Source: Pukyongia sp.
Lineage (GTDB): Bacteria > Bacteroidota > Bacteroidia > Flavobacteriales > Flavobacteriaceae
DNA length: 64,000 nucleotides
Assembly (NCBI GenBank): GCA_030148705.1
Contig: JASBSY010000009.1
Span: forward strand, 174,394-238,393
Direction of reading: 5' to 3'
The position numbers and the translations under genes were made by a program. The notes below the pieces were generated by a model that worked only from the letters and a program-made list of their open reading frames with translations, was not told the DNA's origin and searched no databases. Each line of letters opens with the position of its first letter. Positions within the stretch are counted from its first letter, which is position 1. Positions 47,339-56,503 of this stretch are shown here, one piece after another.

Positions 47339-48637
47339 ATGGAATTTTCCACTACATTTTACTTAGACACACGCAGGTCACTAAAGAATAACAAGAACAT
47401 TTTTCCTGTAAAACTACGAGTATACTCTGTGAATACTAAAAAGGCAAAACTGTATTCAACCAATTTAAACCTCACGATTGACGACTTCAACACAATTACA
47501 GATTCGAGTGTTACCGTTAGAGGTAAAAACCGGGAAAACCGTGTTTATCTAACTGAATTTATGCAAAGGGCCGATAAAGCAGCAAAGGCACTAACAACAT
47601 TTTCCTTTGATCAATTTGAGAGAAAATTATTCCGAAGTAAATCGGCTTCGATAAGTGTCAGTTATCACTATAAAAAGAAAATAGAGGAGTTGAAAAAAAA
47701 CGGACAGGTGGGGTCTGCGAGTAACTATGATTTAAGTTTAAAAGCATTAGGAATGTACCTTTTAAATCAGGTGAAATTTGAATCTTATAAATCTAAATCT
47801 CAAAAAGTCTATGCAGCTGTTAAGTCTTTAACATTTTATGAAATAAATCAAAAATGGCTCGAAGGATTTGAGAATTTCATGGTTAAGCAACATAAGAAAT
47901 CTTATACAACCGTTTCGATCTATATAAGATGTCTTAGAACCGTATTTAATGAAGCCATAAGTGATGGGGATATTAAGAGAGATATTTACCCTTTTGGTAA
48001 AGGCAAGAATAAGTACCAAATTCCAAAAGCTCTGAAAAAGCGCAAAGCTTTAGGTAGAGATCAACTTGCAGTTCTATACAGAGGATCTACAAATGGTCCA
48101 GAACAACAAAAAGCTAAGGATTTTTGGTTTTTAAGCTATGCGCTGAACGGAATGAATATGAAAGATATTTTGCTATTAAAAGGAGCTAATTTACAAGATG
48201 ATAAAATTGTTTACTTCCGTCAAAAAACTATTACAACAAAAAAAAGCAACCTCAAGCAAATAAGTGTCTTTCTGAATGAGTATTCAAAAAGTATTCTGCA
48301 GCGTTATGGAGATATTCAAGCTGCTGATGATGATTATATTTTTGATGTAATATCTTCTGGGGACGATCCATTTGCACAGGATAAGAAGGTTAAAAACTTC
48401 ATCAGTCATATAAATTTATTTTTTGATAGGTACGCTAGGAGCCTTGGGTTCGCATTTAAAATCTCAACTTATTGGGCCAGGCATTCTTTCGCAACTATTT
48501 CGATCCAAAAAGGGGCATCCATGGAGTTCATAAGTGATGCTTTAAATCATAGTAATTTAACCGTTACTAAGAATTATTTTGCCGGATTCGAAGATGAAAC
48601 AAAAAAGGAATTTGCTAACTCGCTAATGGACTTTTAA
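47339..48637 (+). CDS. int: Tyrosine recombinase (integrase), Bacteroidota type
   Basis: A site-specific integrase of 432 residues that inserts and excises the element. It has an N-terminal arm-binding part (STTFYLDTRRSLKNNKNIFP), a SAM-like core-binding domain (about 110-215) and a catalytic domain. The RH pair is in YWARHSFATIS (Arg381, with Tyr378 at the first His position). The next histidine is in LNHSNLTVTKNYF, and the nucleophile is Tyr413. The usual first arginine is replaced by Asn273 in ALNGMNMKDILLL; loss of this arginine is known from IntDOT-like recombinases. It lies 156 bp from the left att site. Confidence 0.93.
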   Translation: MEFSTTFYLDTRRSLKNNKNIFPVKLRVYSVNTKKAKLYSTNLNLTIDDFNTITDSSVTVRGKNRENRVYLTEFMQRADKAAKALTTFSFDQFERKLFRSKSASISVSYHYKKKIEELKKNGQVGSASNYDLSLKALGMYLLNQVKFESYKSKSQKVYAAVKSLTFYEINQKWLEGFENFMVKQHKKSYTTVSIYIRCLRTVFNEAISDGDIKRDIYPFGKGKNKYQIPKALKKRKALGRDQLAVLYRGSTNGPEQQKAKDFWFLSYALNGMNMKDILLLKGANLQDDKIVYFRQKTITTKKSNLKQISVFLNEYSKSILQRYGDIQAADDDYIFDVISSGDDPFAQDKKVKNFISHINLFFDRYARSLGFAFKISTYWARHSFATISIQKGASMEFISDALNHSNLTVTKNYFAGFEDETKKEFANSLMDF

Positions 48638-49558
48638 ATGTCTAACTACGTAAAAATTTATTTCCAACATTTTAGTAAAGAAATAATCAGCAACGAAGCT
48701 TTTTTAAAAGACTATTTTCTTAACCAAAGCTCATTGTCTGTGCGATATAATAATGTGTTTAATGACTTAAATCGTCAAATCTTAGATAGAAAAGGTTTAT
48801 TGGAAAAGCAAATCGAAAATAACTACCCTGGGTGCATAGGGGTTTTTGAAGCTGGGAGAAAAAAATATTCAAAGGATGAAGTTCAAAATGCCATATTAAT
48901 TGACTTAAAATCACAGTTTGATAATTTAAAAAACTGTTTGACACTTACTTTCGAAGAATTGATTAAGAAAATCGCCATAAGAGATGCTGATTATGAAACT
49001 ATGTTGATTCTTAATCAGAACTATAATAATTACGAAAGCTTATACGAAGGTGACAAACTTGACTACTTTAAACTTCTAAGAATTGACGAAAATCCAAATT
49101 TTGCGGCAATTATTGAAAAAGTGCAAAATGAACGATATGGCGTAAAATCCATTGTGCAGAAAGCGAGTGACTCTAGCCTGGAAGAAGCTAATTCAAAAAT
49201 TCCTACATCAAACAGTGTTCTGAGGTTGAGAAGTGACATTAAACAACTAGACTTTTCGGACAAATGTATCTTGTTACATTGTTGTTATCTTTCTTTAAAT
49301 AAACTTAGAGATGATTTTAAGTTGACTGAATTTATACGAATTGTAAGTATCTGTGATGACATTTACGATGATAAATATTTTTTGAACAATGCTCAAAATC
49401 TAACGACTTACAAAAAGATATCTCAAGGTATCGATTATTCAAAGGTTTCAATACCAAAAAAAAGAGAGAGGATTGATAACTTAATAAGTAAAATAGAAAA
49501 CTTATCTCTTGATTCAACCATAAATATACTAAAGCATTTACGAGTAAACCTAAAATAA
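48638..49558 (+). CDS. Unrecognised protein next to the integrase
   Basis: A 306-residue soluble protein that I do not recognise. It starts on the base after the integrase stop codon, so it is surely co-translated with it. Features seen are a charged, helix-rich N-terminal half (NDLNRQILDRKGLLEKQIEN), a middle with a possible coiled coil and a Cys pair in CILLHCCYLSLNKL near residue 216. It has no signal peptide or membrane segment. Position suggests a role in recombination, element control or immunity to superinfection, but sequence does not show which. Confidence 0.65.
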   Translation: MSNYVKIYFQHFSKEIISNEAFLKDYFLNQSSLSVRYNNVFNDLNRQILDRKGLLEKQIENNYPGCIGVFEAGRKKYSKDEVQNAILIDLKSQFDNLKNCLTLTFEELIKKIAIRDADYETMLILNQNYNNYESLYEGDKLDYFKLLRIDENPNFAAIIEKVQNERYGVKSIVQKASDSSLEEANSKIPTSNSVLRLRSDIKQLDFSDKCILLHCCYLSLNKLRDDFKLTEFIRIVSICDDIYDDKYFLNNAQNLTTYKKISQGIDYSKVSIPKKRERIDNLISKIENLSLDSTINILKHLRVNLK

Positions 49559-49706
49559 TGGTATCAACTTTCGCTCAACATTTATAGATATATTTATGTT
49601 TATTCTTAGCATAACATTTGAAACACAACAAGTTAGATTTCCAACTACTATCCACTCGATTTCCAAGCCATGCCAAATAACACAAATTTAGTTTGTCTAT
49701 TGGGGC

Positions 49707-50048
49707 ATGCGAAAAATTATTTACCAGCTCACAGAGCATCAAATAACAGTGTTAGCTGAGAGAATTTCAGCCAACATCAGTTCGACTCTACAGTCGACCA
49801 GTAAAGTGCCTCAACTTCAAGATATTTTTCTTGACGTAACACAGCTAAGTAAGCTACTTGATTTATCCGTTCAAACAATTTACGGTTTGGTGCATAGGAA
49901 TAAAATTCCATATCACAAACCGGGAAAGAAGCTTTATTTTCTGAAATCGGAAATTATAGAGTGGGTGACGAATGGCCGAAAGAAACCTAAGGTATCGGAT
50001 AAAGTAGATCAATATTTGTCTCAAGTGAAATTAAAGAAACAAGTATGA
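49707..50048 (+). CDS. Excisionase-like helix-turn-helix protein
   Basis: A 113-residue protein with a MerR/excisionase-type HTH: LDVTQLSKLLDLSVQTIYGL and VHRNKIPYHKPGKKLYFLKS (about 46-85), followed by EIIEWVTNG, the classic end of such domains. Its role is probably to bias recombination toward excision or to regulate element genes. The 147 bp before it have no gene. It overlaps the next gene by 4 bp (ATGA). Confidence 0.82.
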   Translation: MRKIIYQLTEHQITVLAERISANISSTLQSTSKVPQLQDIFLDVTQLSKLLDLSVQTIYGLVHRNKIPYHKPGKKLYFLKSEIIEWVTNGRKKPKVSDKVDQYLSQVKLKKQV

Positions 50049-50521
50049 AAAGCCGTCAAATTAACGCACATAATACGGAAAATAGACTCTATCAATGTAA
50101 TTATTGTGGTATCGAGTACTTGCCCAACAAACGGAGGATTCAAAAGTACTGTTCTTCTAGTTGCCGCTCCAAAGCCTATCATTATCGAGAATCAAATAAG
50201 TCTAATTCTACGATAATTAATTCCACTAAGAGTGGATTAGGAAAACCGGTCAAGAAAAAAATAAAAATTGAAAAAATGTCTTTAGCCGGAGTAGGGAATG
50301 CCGCGGCTGGAGCCTTAGCTGTAAATCTTATCGAAAAAGTACTTACACCACCCGCAAGTAAACCGGCAACTAAGGCTGATATAGAAAGAATAGAAAGCAA
50401 GTTAGCTAGATATCACTTAGTGAAGGGTCAACCTACAAGCCCGGATGGATATTTGACATATTTCGATTTAGAAACAAATTCACTGGTTCGAATGTTGCCC
50501 GATAATTTAACCACAGAATAA
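50045..50521 (+). CDS. Zinc-ribbon-containing element protein
   Basis: A 158-residue protein with an N-terminal four-cysteine cluster, YQCNYCGIEYLPNKRRIQKY then CSSSCRSKAYHYR (about 15-50), typical of a zinc ribbon that binds nucleic acid. The rest is a basic linker (KPVKKKIKIEKM), an Ala/Gly-rich hydrophobic patch (GVGNAAAGALAVNLI) and a helix. Similar proteins accompany Bacteroidota integrases next to the excisionase, as I recall, without a known function. It overlaps the HTH gene by 4 bp and precedes the replication-type gene by 4 bp. Confidence 0.65.
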   Translation: MKSRQINAHNTENRLYQCNYCGIEYLPNKRRIQKYCSSSCRSKAYHYRESNKSNSTIINSTKSGLGKPVKKKIKIEKMSLAGVGNAAAGALAVNLIEKVLTPPASKPATKADIERIESKLARYHLVKGQPTSPDGYLTYFDLETNSLVRMLPDNLTTE

Positions 50522-50525
50522 ACAT

Positions 50526-51143
50526 ATGTTGAATAAAAAGAAAGGATTTATTAAGCTTCCTAGAACCTTCATGGATTGGCAATGGTATCAAGATGTTAAT
50601 ACTGCCAAACTCATGGTGCATCTCTTATTGAAAGCGAATTTCGAAACCAAACAGTGGCAAGGACAGACTATTTACCCTGGTCAACTTATCAGCTCCTTTG
50701 AAAAGCTAAGCATCGAAACCGGTTTATCAATAAGTAAAATCCGTACCGCTCTGGAAAAATTAAAATCGACAAACGAAATTCAGGTTGTTACAACCAATAA
50801 ATTTTCAAAAATACAGCTGACAGCAAATTTTTTTATTGACATGCAAAATAGCAAGCGACTAGCACGCAAACAGCAAGAAGGTCTCAATCAAATCGCAACA
50901 ACTAATAATGACAAAGAAATAAGTAAAGCATTAAAAGAATTTAGAGAGAAGGTGTATTCACTCTCAACTTATAAAAAAAGCCTTTTAGACTCTTTTTATT
51001 CGTTTTGGTCCGAAAGCAATCGCACGACAGGAAGATTGCGTTTTCAGGATGAGCAATATTGGGAACTTGAAAAAAGAATTAAAAAATGGGCGGCGAACGA
51101 AAAATCGCAAGCACATCACGAAATGCGAGATATGAATAGATAA
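50526..51143 (+). CDS. Probable replication-initiation protein (DnaD/winged-helix type)
   Basis: A 205-residue protein resembling phage replisome organisers. The N-terminus KKKGFIKLPRTFMDWQWYQD and NTAKLMVHLLLKANFET are typical of that group. A winged-helix follows, SFEKLSIETGLSISKIRTAL and EKLKSTNEIQVVTTNKFSKI. The C-terminal third is charged and helical. With the downstream DnaC-like ATPase it would form an origin-recognition plus helicase-loading pair for the excised element. The family call is from the outline and context, not a certain match. Confidence 0.55.
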   Translation: MLNKKKGFIKLPRTFMDWQWYQDVNTAKLMVHLLLKANFETKQWQGQTIYPGQLISSFEKLSIETGLSISKIRTALEKLKSTNEIQVVTTNKFSKIQLTANFFIDMQNSKRLARKQQEGLNQIATTNNDKEISKALKEFREKVYSLSTYKKSLLDSFYSFWSESNRTTGRLRFQDEQYWELEKRIKKWAANEKSQAHHEMRDMNR

Positions 51144-51164
51144 GTTATAAAAGAAGTTGATATC

Positions 51165-51803
51165 ATGATAGTCAAAAAGCCTAATAACATCCCACCTTTC
51201 ATTGTCGAGTTTATGGATCAATACCAGACCGATCACGGACATAAATTTATAGAATCGCAGGAAACCTTTCTAAGGCTTATCACGATAATAAGATATTTAA
51301 CCAGAAGCCCATTATTTTTTCGTTCTTCTTTAATAAATCAAAAATTGTCCAAGCCTGGCTGGGATAAGGGCCTCTTAATTATTGGGGATTACGGTACCGG
51401 AAAATCGAGTATTCTACAAACTTTAGTGAGATTACAACCATCTCTTTATAGATATCATACTGCCTTGGATGTAACATCTGAATATGAGAGCCTTCATACT
51501 TCGTATGATAAAAAGAATTTTATGGAAAAGTATGCTAAAGGAACTCGACTATTCGACGATATTTTAACCGAGCCTGTGGCCTCAAATTTTGGACTTAAAA
51601 ATGTGTTTAAAGATATCCTAGAAATACGTTGTTCAAATAATGCTAAAACCATTTTAGCCTGTAATTACGATCCTGAACACGGCAATGAAGATGTTAACTC
51701 AGGCTTACTTCAATTCAGAGCAAAATACGGAGGTAGGGTATATGATCGGCTATTTGAAATGTTCAACATTGTCGAATTTAAGGGAAAAAGTATGAGACGG
51801 TGA
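51165..51803 (+). CDS. DnaC-like AAA+ ATPase (helicase loader)
   Basis: A 212-residue ATPase with Walker A GLLIIGDYGTGKSSILQTL (about 68-86), Walker B in GTRLFDDILTEP (about 128) and a sensor-like segment NAKTILACNYDPEHG. The size and layout are like DnaC/IstB helicase loaders, and no transposase is nearby, so loading is more likely than IS activity. It follows the replication-type gene by 21 bp. It is followed by 231 bp without a confident gene (51804-52034), AT-rich, possibly holding the promoter of the restriction operon or the element origin. Confidence 0.72.
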   Translation: MIVKKPNNIPPFIVEFMDQYQTDHGHKFIESQETFLRLITIIRYLTRSPLFFRSSLINQKLSKPGWDKGLLIIGDYGTGKSSILQTLVRLQPSLYRYHTALDVTSEYESLHTSYDKKNFMEKYAKGTRLFDDILTEPVASNFGLKNVFKDILEIRCSNNAKTILACNYDPEHGNEDVNSGLLQFRAKYGGRVYDRLFEMFNIVEFKGKSMRR

Positions 51804-52034
51804 AAATATAAGACAGCGAGAAAAATTGCAAGCTGAGTATGAAAAGCTGCCATCACCCGTTGAAAAATTTTGCTAGTATTAAGAATGTATATAGTTTATT
51901 TTTTACTAATCCAAAATGTACCAGATCGGCGAAAGTAATAATTTTTTAATATTTATAATTATTCAGTCGTTTTTTACCCGATGTTTCGATATATATCAAA
52001 AATATCCGTAGTTTCAAAGTTTGAAAAACTTCCC

Positions 52035-52244
52035 ATGAACAGGATCAATGAAGTACTTCAAGAAAGAAGTATTATACCGACCTGGTTGGCTGAAAAGCTG
52101 GGCAAAAGCTATAACATTGTTAATGGATATGTCCAGAATCGACAACAGCCCAGATTAGAGGCGCTGTATGAAATAGCAAGAATTCTTGACGTTGAAGTCA
52201 AAGATTTACTAATAGAAATTAAGAAAGACGAGCAGAATGGCTAA
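52035..52244 (+). CDS. XRE-family regulator of the restriction operon
   Basis: A 69-residue HTH_XRE protein: MNRINEVLQERSIIPTWLAE, then KLGKSYNIVNGYVQNRQQPR and a leucine-rich dimerisation helix. The frame is open from an ATG at 51981, but the ATG at 52035 gives the usual family N-terminus, so it is preferred. It overlaps the mod gene by 8 bp. Such small regulators (like controller proteins of R-M systems) often set the order in which methylation and restriction appear; that role here is inferred from position and size. Confidence 0.8.
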   Translation: MNRINEVLQERSIIPTWLAEKLGKSYNIVNGYVQNRQQPRLEALYEIARILDVEVKDLLIEIKKDEQNG

Positions 52245-55200
52245 AGACAATACATCGCTTGAACAACTAAAATCCTTCCTGAATCAACTCTTCCAATTCG
52301 ATTCTCAAGACTTGGATTTTGGTGTTTATAAGATCCTACATTACAAAAAGAAAGAGATTGCCAACTTCATTGACCAACTATTAGTAGACAAGGTAAAAGC
52401 AGAGTTGCAGACTTTGTCAGCCGATGAAGCCAACCGGATACAGGAGCAAATCTCAGAGTTCGAAAAGGATGATATCATAAAAGGTTGGTTAGAAGCAGAT
52501 GCGAGTGAAAAGAAAACTCTTGAGAAGTTCGGTAAGGACAAAATTAACCAGTATCAAGAACTAAAAGCAAAAGCGACTGAATCTTCTGTCTCGGCTGAAA
52601 CTGAGAATCAGATATACAACCACCTGACCTTATTCTTCTCTCGCTACTATGATAAGGGCGACTTTATCAGCAAACGTAGGTTTGGCAAGAATGAAAAGTA
52701 CGTAGTTCCTTACAACGGAGAAGAAACCCACTTTCATTGGGCTAATCAGGATCAATACTACATCAAGTCATCTGAGACCTTCAACCATTATGCTTTCAAG
52801 GTGCAAACAGCAGATGGTAACCTTGTAGTGAATTTCAAATTGCACAATGCACAACTTGAGCAAGGCAATGTAAAAGCCGAAGAAACCAACTTCTTTATGC
52901 TTTCTGATAAGTCGCCTGAAATCAAAGAAAAAGATGATAGCGACTTGCAGTTTGTGTTAGCCAACAAGCAGCCCGATGTAAACGAGAAAGAAATCACCAT
53001 CTACTTTGAGTACAGACCATTGGGTGACCATGAAAAGAAGAAAGTTAAAGGCAATAGCAAACAAGACACCCTTGATGAAATTGCATTCGATTTCTTGAAA
53101 AAAGAATTTGGCACCAATCCAATATTTGCCAACCTATGGAAAGAACAAGAAGGTAAGCCTCTACTCTTAAAGAAGCTCCAGCACTACACCCGAAAGAATA
53201 AGCACGATTTCTTTATTCATAAAAACCTGAAAGGCTTCTTAGAACGTGAGTTGGATTATTACATCAAGAGTGAATTGGTAAATGTGGATGACCTTTATGT
53301 AACCGACACAGATTCACATTTTGACCGACTAAAGCACAACCTGAAAACCATTAAGGTATTCAAATCTATAGCTGATACCATCATTGAATTTGTTAGTCAG
53401 ATAGAAGATTTCCAAAAAAAGCTATGGGAGAAAAAGAAATTTGTGCTGAGCACCGAATGGGTGATAACCATAGACCGCTTGGTTGAGTATATAGGTGAAG
53501 AAGCAGCCAAACCCATTTTGGAAGAAGTAGTTAAAAATGAAATGCAGGTTGCTGAGTGGAAAGAGTTGTTCGGAGATAAAAAAGTCCCAAAAGCAATTGA
53601 AGAGTTAAAAGCAGACTTACACGCATGGAGAAAGCTACCAATTGATACAATTCATTTTTCCATTGACTTCAAGAACAATCTTTTAAATGACTTATCAGAT
53701 TGTATTAACATCGAAGAAAAATCTGATGGATTTGTTCAGCGTTCGGACAACTATCACGGACTACAGCTTATCCAAGATAAGTTCTCCAATGGAATAAGTC
53801 CAATTTATATTGACCCGCCATACAATACTGATGCCTCAGCTATTATTTATAAGAACAACTATAAATCTTCTTCCTTTTTGTCTTTGATGGATCAGAGAAT
53901 CAAACTCTCTGAAGATCTTCTAAAGGACGATTCCATGATTTGTGTGGCAATTGATGATGTGGAAGTATTAGGACTAAGAAAACTCCTAGAAGAACATTTT
54001 TACAAAGAAGTTGGAATAGTCACAGTAAGGTCGAACCCTGCAGGAAGAAAAACGAAAGGTAAATTCTCTCCAGCTCACGAATATGCTTTGTTCTTTGGGA
54101 AATCTAATTTGGCAATACCCAAATCATTAGAAATATCGGAGAAGCGACTCAATCGATACCCAGAAAAAGATAGTCAAGGAAATTTTGCATGGGCAAATTT
54201 TATTCGTTCAGGAACAGGTGACAGAAAGGAAGATCGACCCACAATGTATTATCCAATATATGTGGATGATAAGGATAACATTCGTATTCCCAACCTTGAA
54301 TATGTAAAGGACAATCCACCGATTGTACATGAACAACCACAAGAGAATGAAGAAGCTGTATGGCCAATAACAAATACTGACGGCAAGGAAGTACATAAAA
54401 GATGGCAAAGGGGGTTTGAAAGAGTTTCTAAAGAGCTAAATGAGTATAGAGTAAGGCGACCAAAGGAAGGTGGAATCAGTATCGATTTTAAGACTCGGAT
54501 GGATGAAAACTCTCTGCCTGTTACTTGGTGGGACAAGAAAGAATACGCATCAGCAAATCACGGTGCAGCGGAATTAAAAGCGCTTTTTGATGAAAAGCCT
54601 TTCGACTTCCCCAAGGCAAAGCAGTTGGTTTTTGATTGTTTGCGAGTAAGTGGAGCTTTAGAAGATAAGACATCTGTGACACTAGATTTCTTCCCAGGTT
54701 CAGGAACTACATTTCATGCTGTACAAATGCTTAATGAAGAAGACAATGGCATGAGAAAATGTATTCTCATTGAACAAGGGAAATACTTCTATTCTGTGAT
54801 TATTCCAAGGATTAAGAAGATCGGTTATACCTATTCATGGAAGTCAGGAAAACCAAAAGATGGCAGCATGAATGGGCTTGGGGTATTCTTCAAGTACCAA
54901 CGCTTAGAGCAGTATGAAGAAGCCTTAGAAAACATTGCCTTTAATGCCTCAGAAGATGCCATACAAAAGGCATTAGAATTTGAGCAGTACATCCCAAAAT
55001 ACTTTTTGGAATTTGAAACAAAAGGCAGCCAAACCCTTGTAAATACTGCTGCCATGCAAGACCCTTGGGATTACAAACTCAAGGTATGGGATGGCTTTAC
55101 CTATGATACCGAGCAAGCCGTTGATTTAGTGGAGACTTTCAACTACCTCATAGGGCTTCACATGCAGAAATGCATCACCAAAATACTCAATGGCAAGAAG

Positions 55201-55419
55201 TACCAATTCATTTACGGTCATAACAATGTCAACAAGAAAATATTGGTAGTATGGCGTTCCGTAAAAGATTGGAGTGTAGATGCTTTCAAAGAAGATGCAG
55301 CCACATTAAAAACAGAACTCAAAGCCTTTGAATATGATCTGTTTTACATCAATGACCAAGCACATATAGAAGGCTATCAGCCCATTGAAGAAGTATTTAA
55401 AAACAAAATGTTGACATAG
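52237..55419 (+). CDS. Type III-like adenine DNA methyltransferase (Mod), long form
   Basis: A SAM-dependent N6-adenine methyltransferase of 1060 residues. The catalytic motif IV is IYIDPPYNTDAS at about residue 525. The SAM-binding motif I is LDFFPGSGTTFHAVQML at about 818, and LIEQGKYFYSVIIPR follows. Motif IV before motif I is the beta order of type III Mod proteins, with the target-recognition region between them. Classical Mod proteins are 500-700 residues; this one has about 480 extra N-terminal residues rich in Lys/Glu helices, with no domain I can name. The last 250 residues also have a separate look. Confidence 0.88.
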   Translation: MAKDNTSLEQLKSFLNQLFQFDSQDLDFGVYKILHYKKKEIANFIDQLLVDKVKAELQTLSADEANRIQEQISEFEKDDIIKGWLEADASEKKTLEKFGKDKINQYQELKAKATESSVSAETENQIYNHLTLFFSRYYDKGDFISKRRFGKNEKYVVPYNGEETHFHWANQDQYYIKSSETFNHYAFKVQTADGNLVVNFKLHNAQLEQGNVKAEETNFFMLSDKSPEIKEKDDSDLQFVLANKQPDVNEKEITIYFEYRPLGDHEKKKVKGNSKQDTLDEIAFDFLKKEFGTNPIFANLWKEQEGKPLLLKKLQHYTRKNKHDFFIHKNLKGFLERELDYYIKSELVNVDDLYVTDTDSHFDRLKHNLKTIKVFKSIADTIIEFVSQIEDFQKKLWEKKKFVLSTEWVITIDRLVEYIGEEAAKPILEEVVKNEMQVAEWKELFGDKKVPKAIEELKADLHAWRKLPIDTIHFSIDFKNNLLNDLSDCINIEEKSDGFVQRSDNYHGLQLIQDKFSNGISPIYIDPPYNTDASAIIYKNNYKSSSFLSLMDQRIKLSEDLLKDDSMICVAIDDVEVLGLRKLLEEHFYKEVGIVTVRSNPAGRKTKGKFSPAHEYALFFGKSNLAIPKSLEISEKRLNRYPEKDSQGNFAWANFIRSGTGDRKEDRPTMYYPIYVDDKDNIRIPNLEYVKDNPPIVHEQPQENEEAVWPITNTDGKEVHKRWQRGFERVSKELNEYRVRRPKEGGISIDFKTRMDENSLPVTWWDKKEYASANHGAAELKALFDEKPFDFPKAKQLVFDCLRVSGALEDKTSVTLDFFPGSGTTFHAVQMLNEEDNGMRKCILIEQGKYFYSVIIPRIKKIGYTYSWKSGKPKDGSMNGLGVFFKYQRLEQYEEALENIAFNASEDAIQKALEFEQYIPKYFLEFETKGSQTLVNTAAMQDPWDYKLKVWDGFTYDTEQAVDLVETFNYLIGLHMQKCITKILNGKKYQFIYGHNNVNKKILVVWRSVKDWSVDAFKEDAATLKTELKAFEYDLFYINDQAHIEGYQPIEEVFKNKMLT

Positions 55420-55422
55420 GCT

Positions 55423-56502
55423 ATGGCAAAAGATTTAACCACATCTGATGTTCATCGTAAAAACATACTGAACAACAAGTATGCTTTACAAGAAATAGAA
55501 AAAGAAGTTGCTTTTCCAGGTATATATTTTGAAGATAGTTTGCGATATACGAAAAGACAAATAGCGTATTACTATGATATTGATGTACGAACTATTAATA
55601 GATATTTAGAACAGCATGAAGATGAGTTTGCTAAAAGCGGTTATGAAGTTATTAGTGGTAATCGTTTAAAAGATTTCAAGAAAGCTTATGATCAATATCT
55701 ACATGGGCTTTCAGATGTTAAGGACATCAATGTCCCGAACATACTTGATGATATATCTGAGAAAGATGTTGCTGATATTTCTAAAGCCCCTAAAGTAGGT
55801 GTTTTTACTTTTCGCGCATTTCTCAATATAGGAATGCTTTTAACAGAAAGTGATAGAGCTAAACAACTTAGAGCTCTTATGCTTGATATCGTAATTGACA
55901 CTATAAACGCTAAAATAGGTGGTAATACAAAGTATATTAATCAAAGAGAAGAAGAGTTTCTCCCAAGTGCCGTCAGGGAATTTAATTATCGTAGAGCATT
56001 TACAGACGCATTAGATCATTGTATTGTGGATAACAAATGGAAGTTTGCCCAGTTTACCGATGCGGTTTATAAATCTATATTCCATGAAAACGCGAAGGAA
56101 TACAAGCAAATATTGAACTTGAAGGCTAAAGATTCTGCTCGAGATACAATGTATTCCGAAGTCCTTGACCTGATTGCCGCATATGAAAATGGTTTTGCAA
56201 AAATCCTTCAAACTAAAAAGAAAGACGTTGGAAGAAAATTATCAATGCCTGAGGCCGCTTCACTTTTCATAGAATTTGAAAATGCACATGGTGCCGCATT
56301 CCAACCACTTTTGGAAAAAGCCAAAACATTAATGGCAAGCCGGGATATGGTTTTCCGTGATGCTTTACACGAAAAACTAAAGAGTTATGTGACACACCTC
56401 ACTTCAGAGGAGTTTGAAAAATTCCTTGGCGAGAAGAGTATGGTCTTCGAGGAAAGGCTCAAAGCGAATATAGATGTGTTCAAAAGATTAAAGGAAAGGT
56501 AG
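55423..56502 (+). CDS. RhuM-like DNA-binding protein
   Basis: A 359-residue protein with an N-terminal HTH-like part, YTKRQIAYYYDIDVRTINRY (about 46-65), then a segment like that in RhuM-type virulence or antirepressor proteins (VGVFTFRAFLNIGMLLTESD, about 126-145). Its central part has an extended helical region, and the end is helical and charged. RhuM-like proteins are often encoded with Fic/Doc proteins or R-M systems; a molecular role is not known. It lies 3 bp after mod and 1 bp before the Doc-like gene, so it may be the antitoxin or regulator of the Doc protein. The family name is tentative. Confidence 0.6.
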   Translation: MAKDLTTSDVHRKNILNNKYALQEIEKEVAFPGIYFEDSLRYTKRQIAYYYDIDVRTINRYLEQHEDEFAKSGYEVISGNRLKDFKKAYDQYLHGLSDVKDINVPNILDDISEKDVADISKAPKVGVFTFRAFLNIGMLLTESDRAKQLRALMLDIVIDTINAKIGGNTKYINQREEEFLPSAVREFNYRRAFTDALDHCIVDNKWKFAQFTDAVYKSIFHENAKEYKQILNLKAKDSARDTMYSEVLDLIAAYENGFAKILQTKKKDVGRKLSMPEAASLFIEFENAHGAAFQPLLEKAKTLMASRDMVFRDALHEKLKSYVTHLTSEEFEKFLGEKSMVFEERLKANIDVFKRLKER

Positions 56503-56503
56503 G

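Noticed and set aside
51802..51876. Short frame after the DnaC-like gene reading QREKLQAEYEKLPSPVEKF
   Set aside because: It looks protein-like but has no ATG and an upstream stop; it may be a remnant of a lost small gene. Not enough to call.
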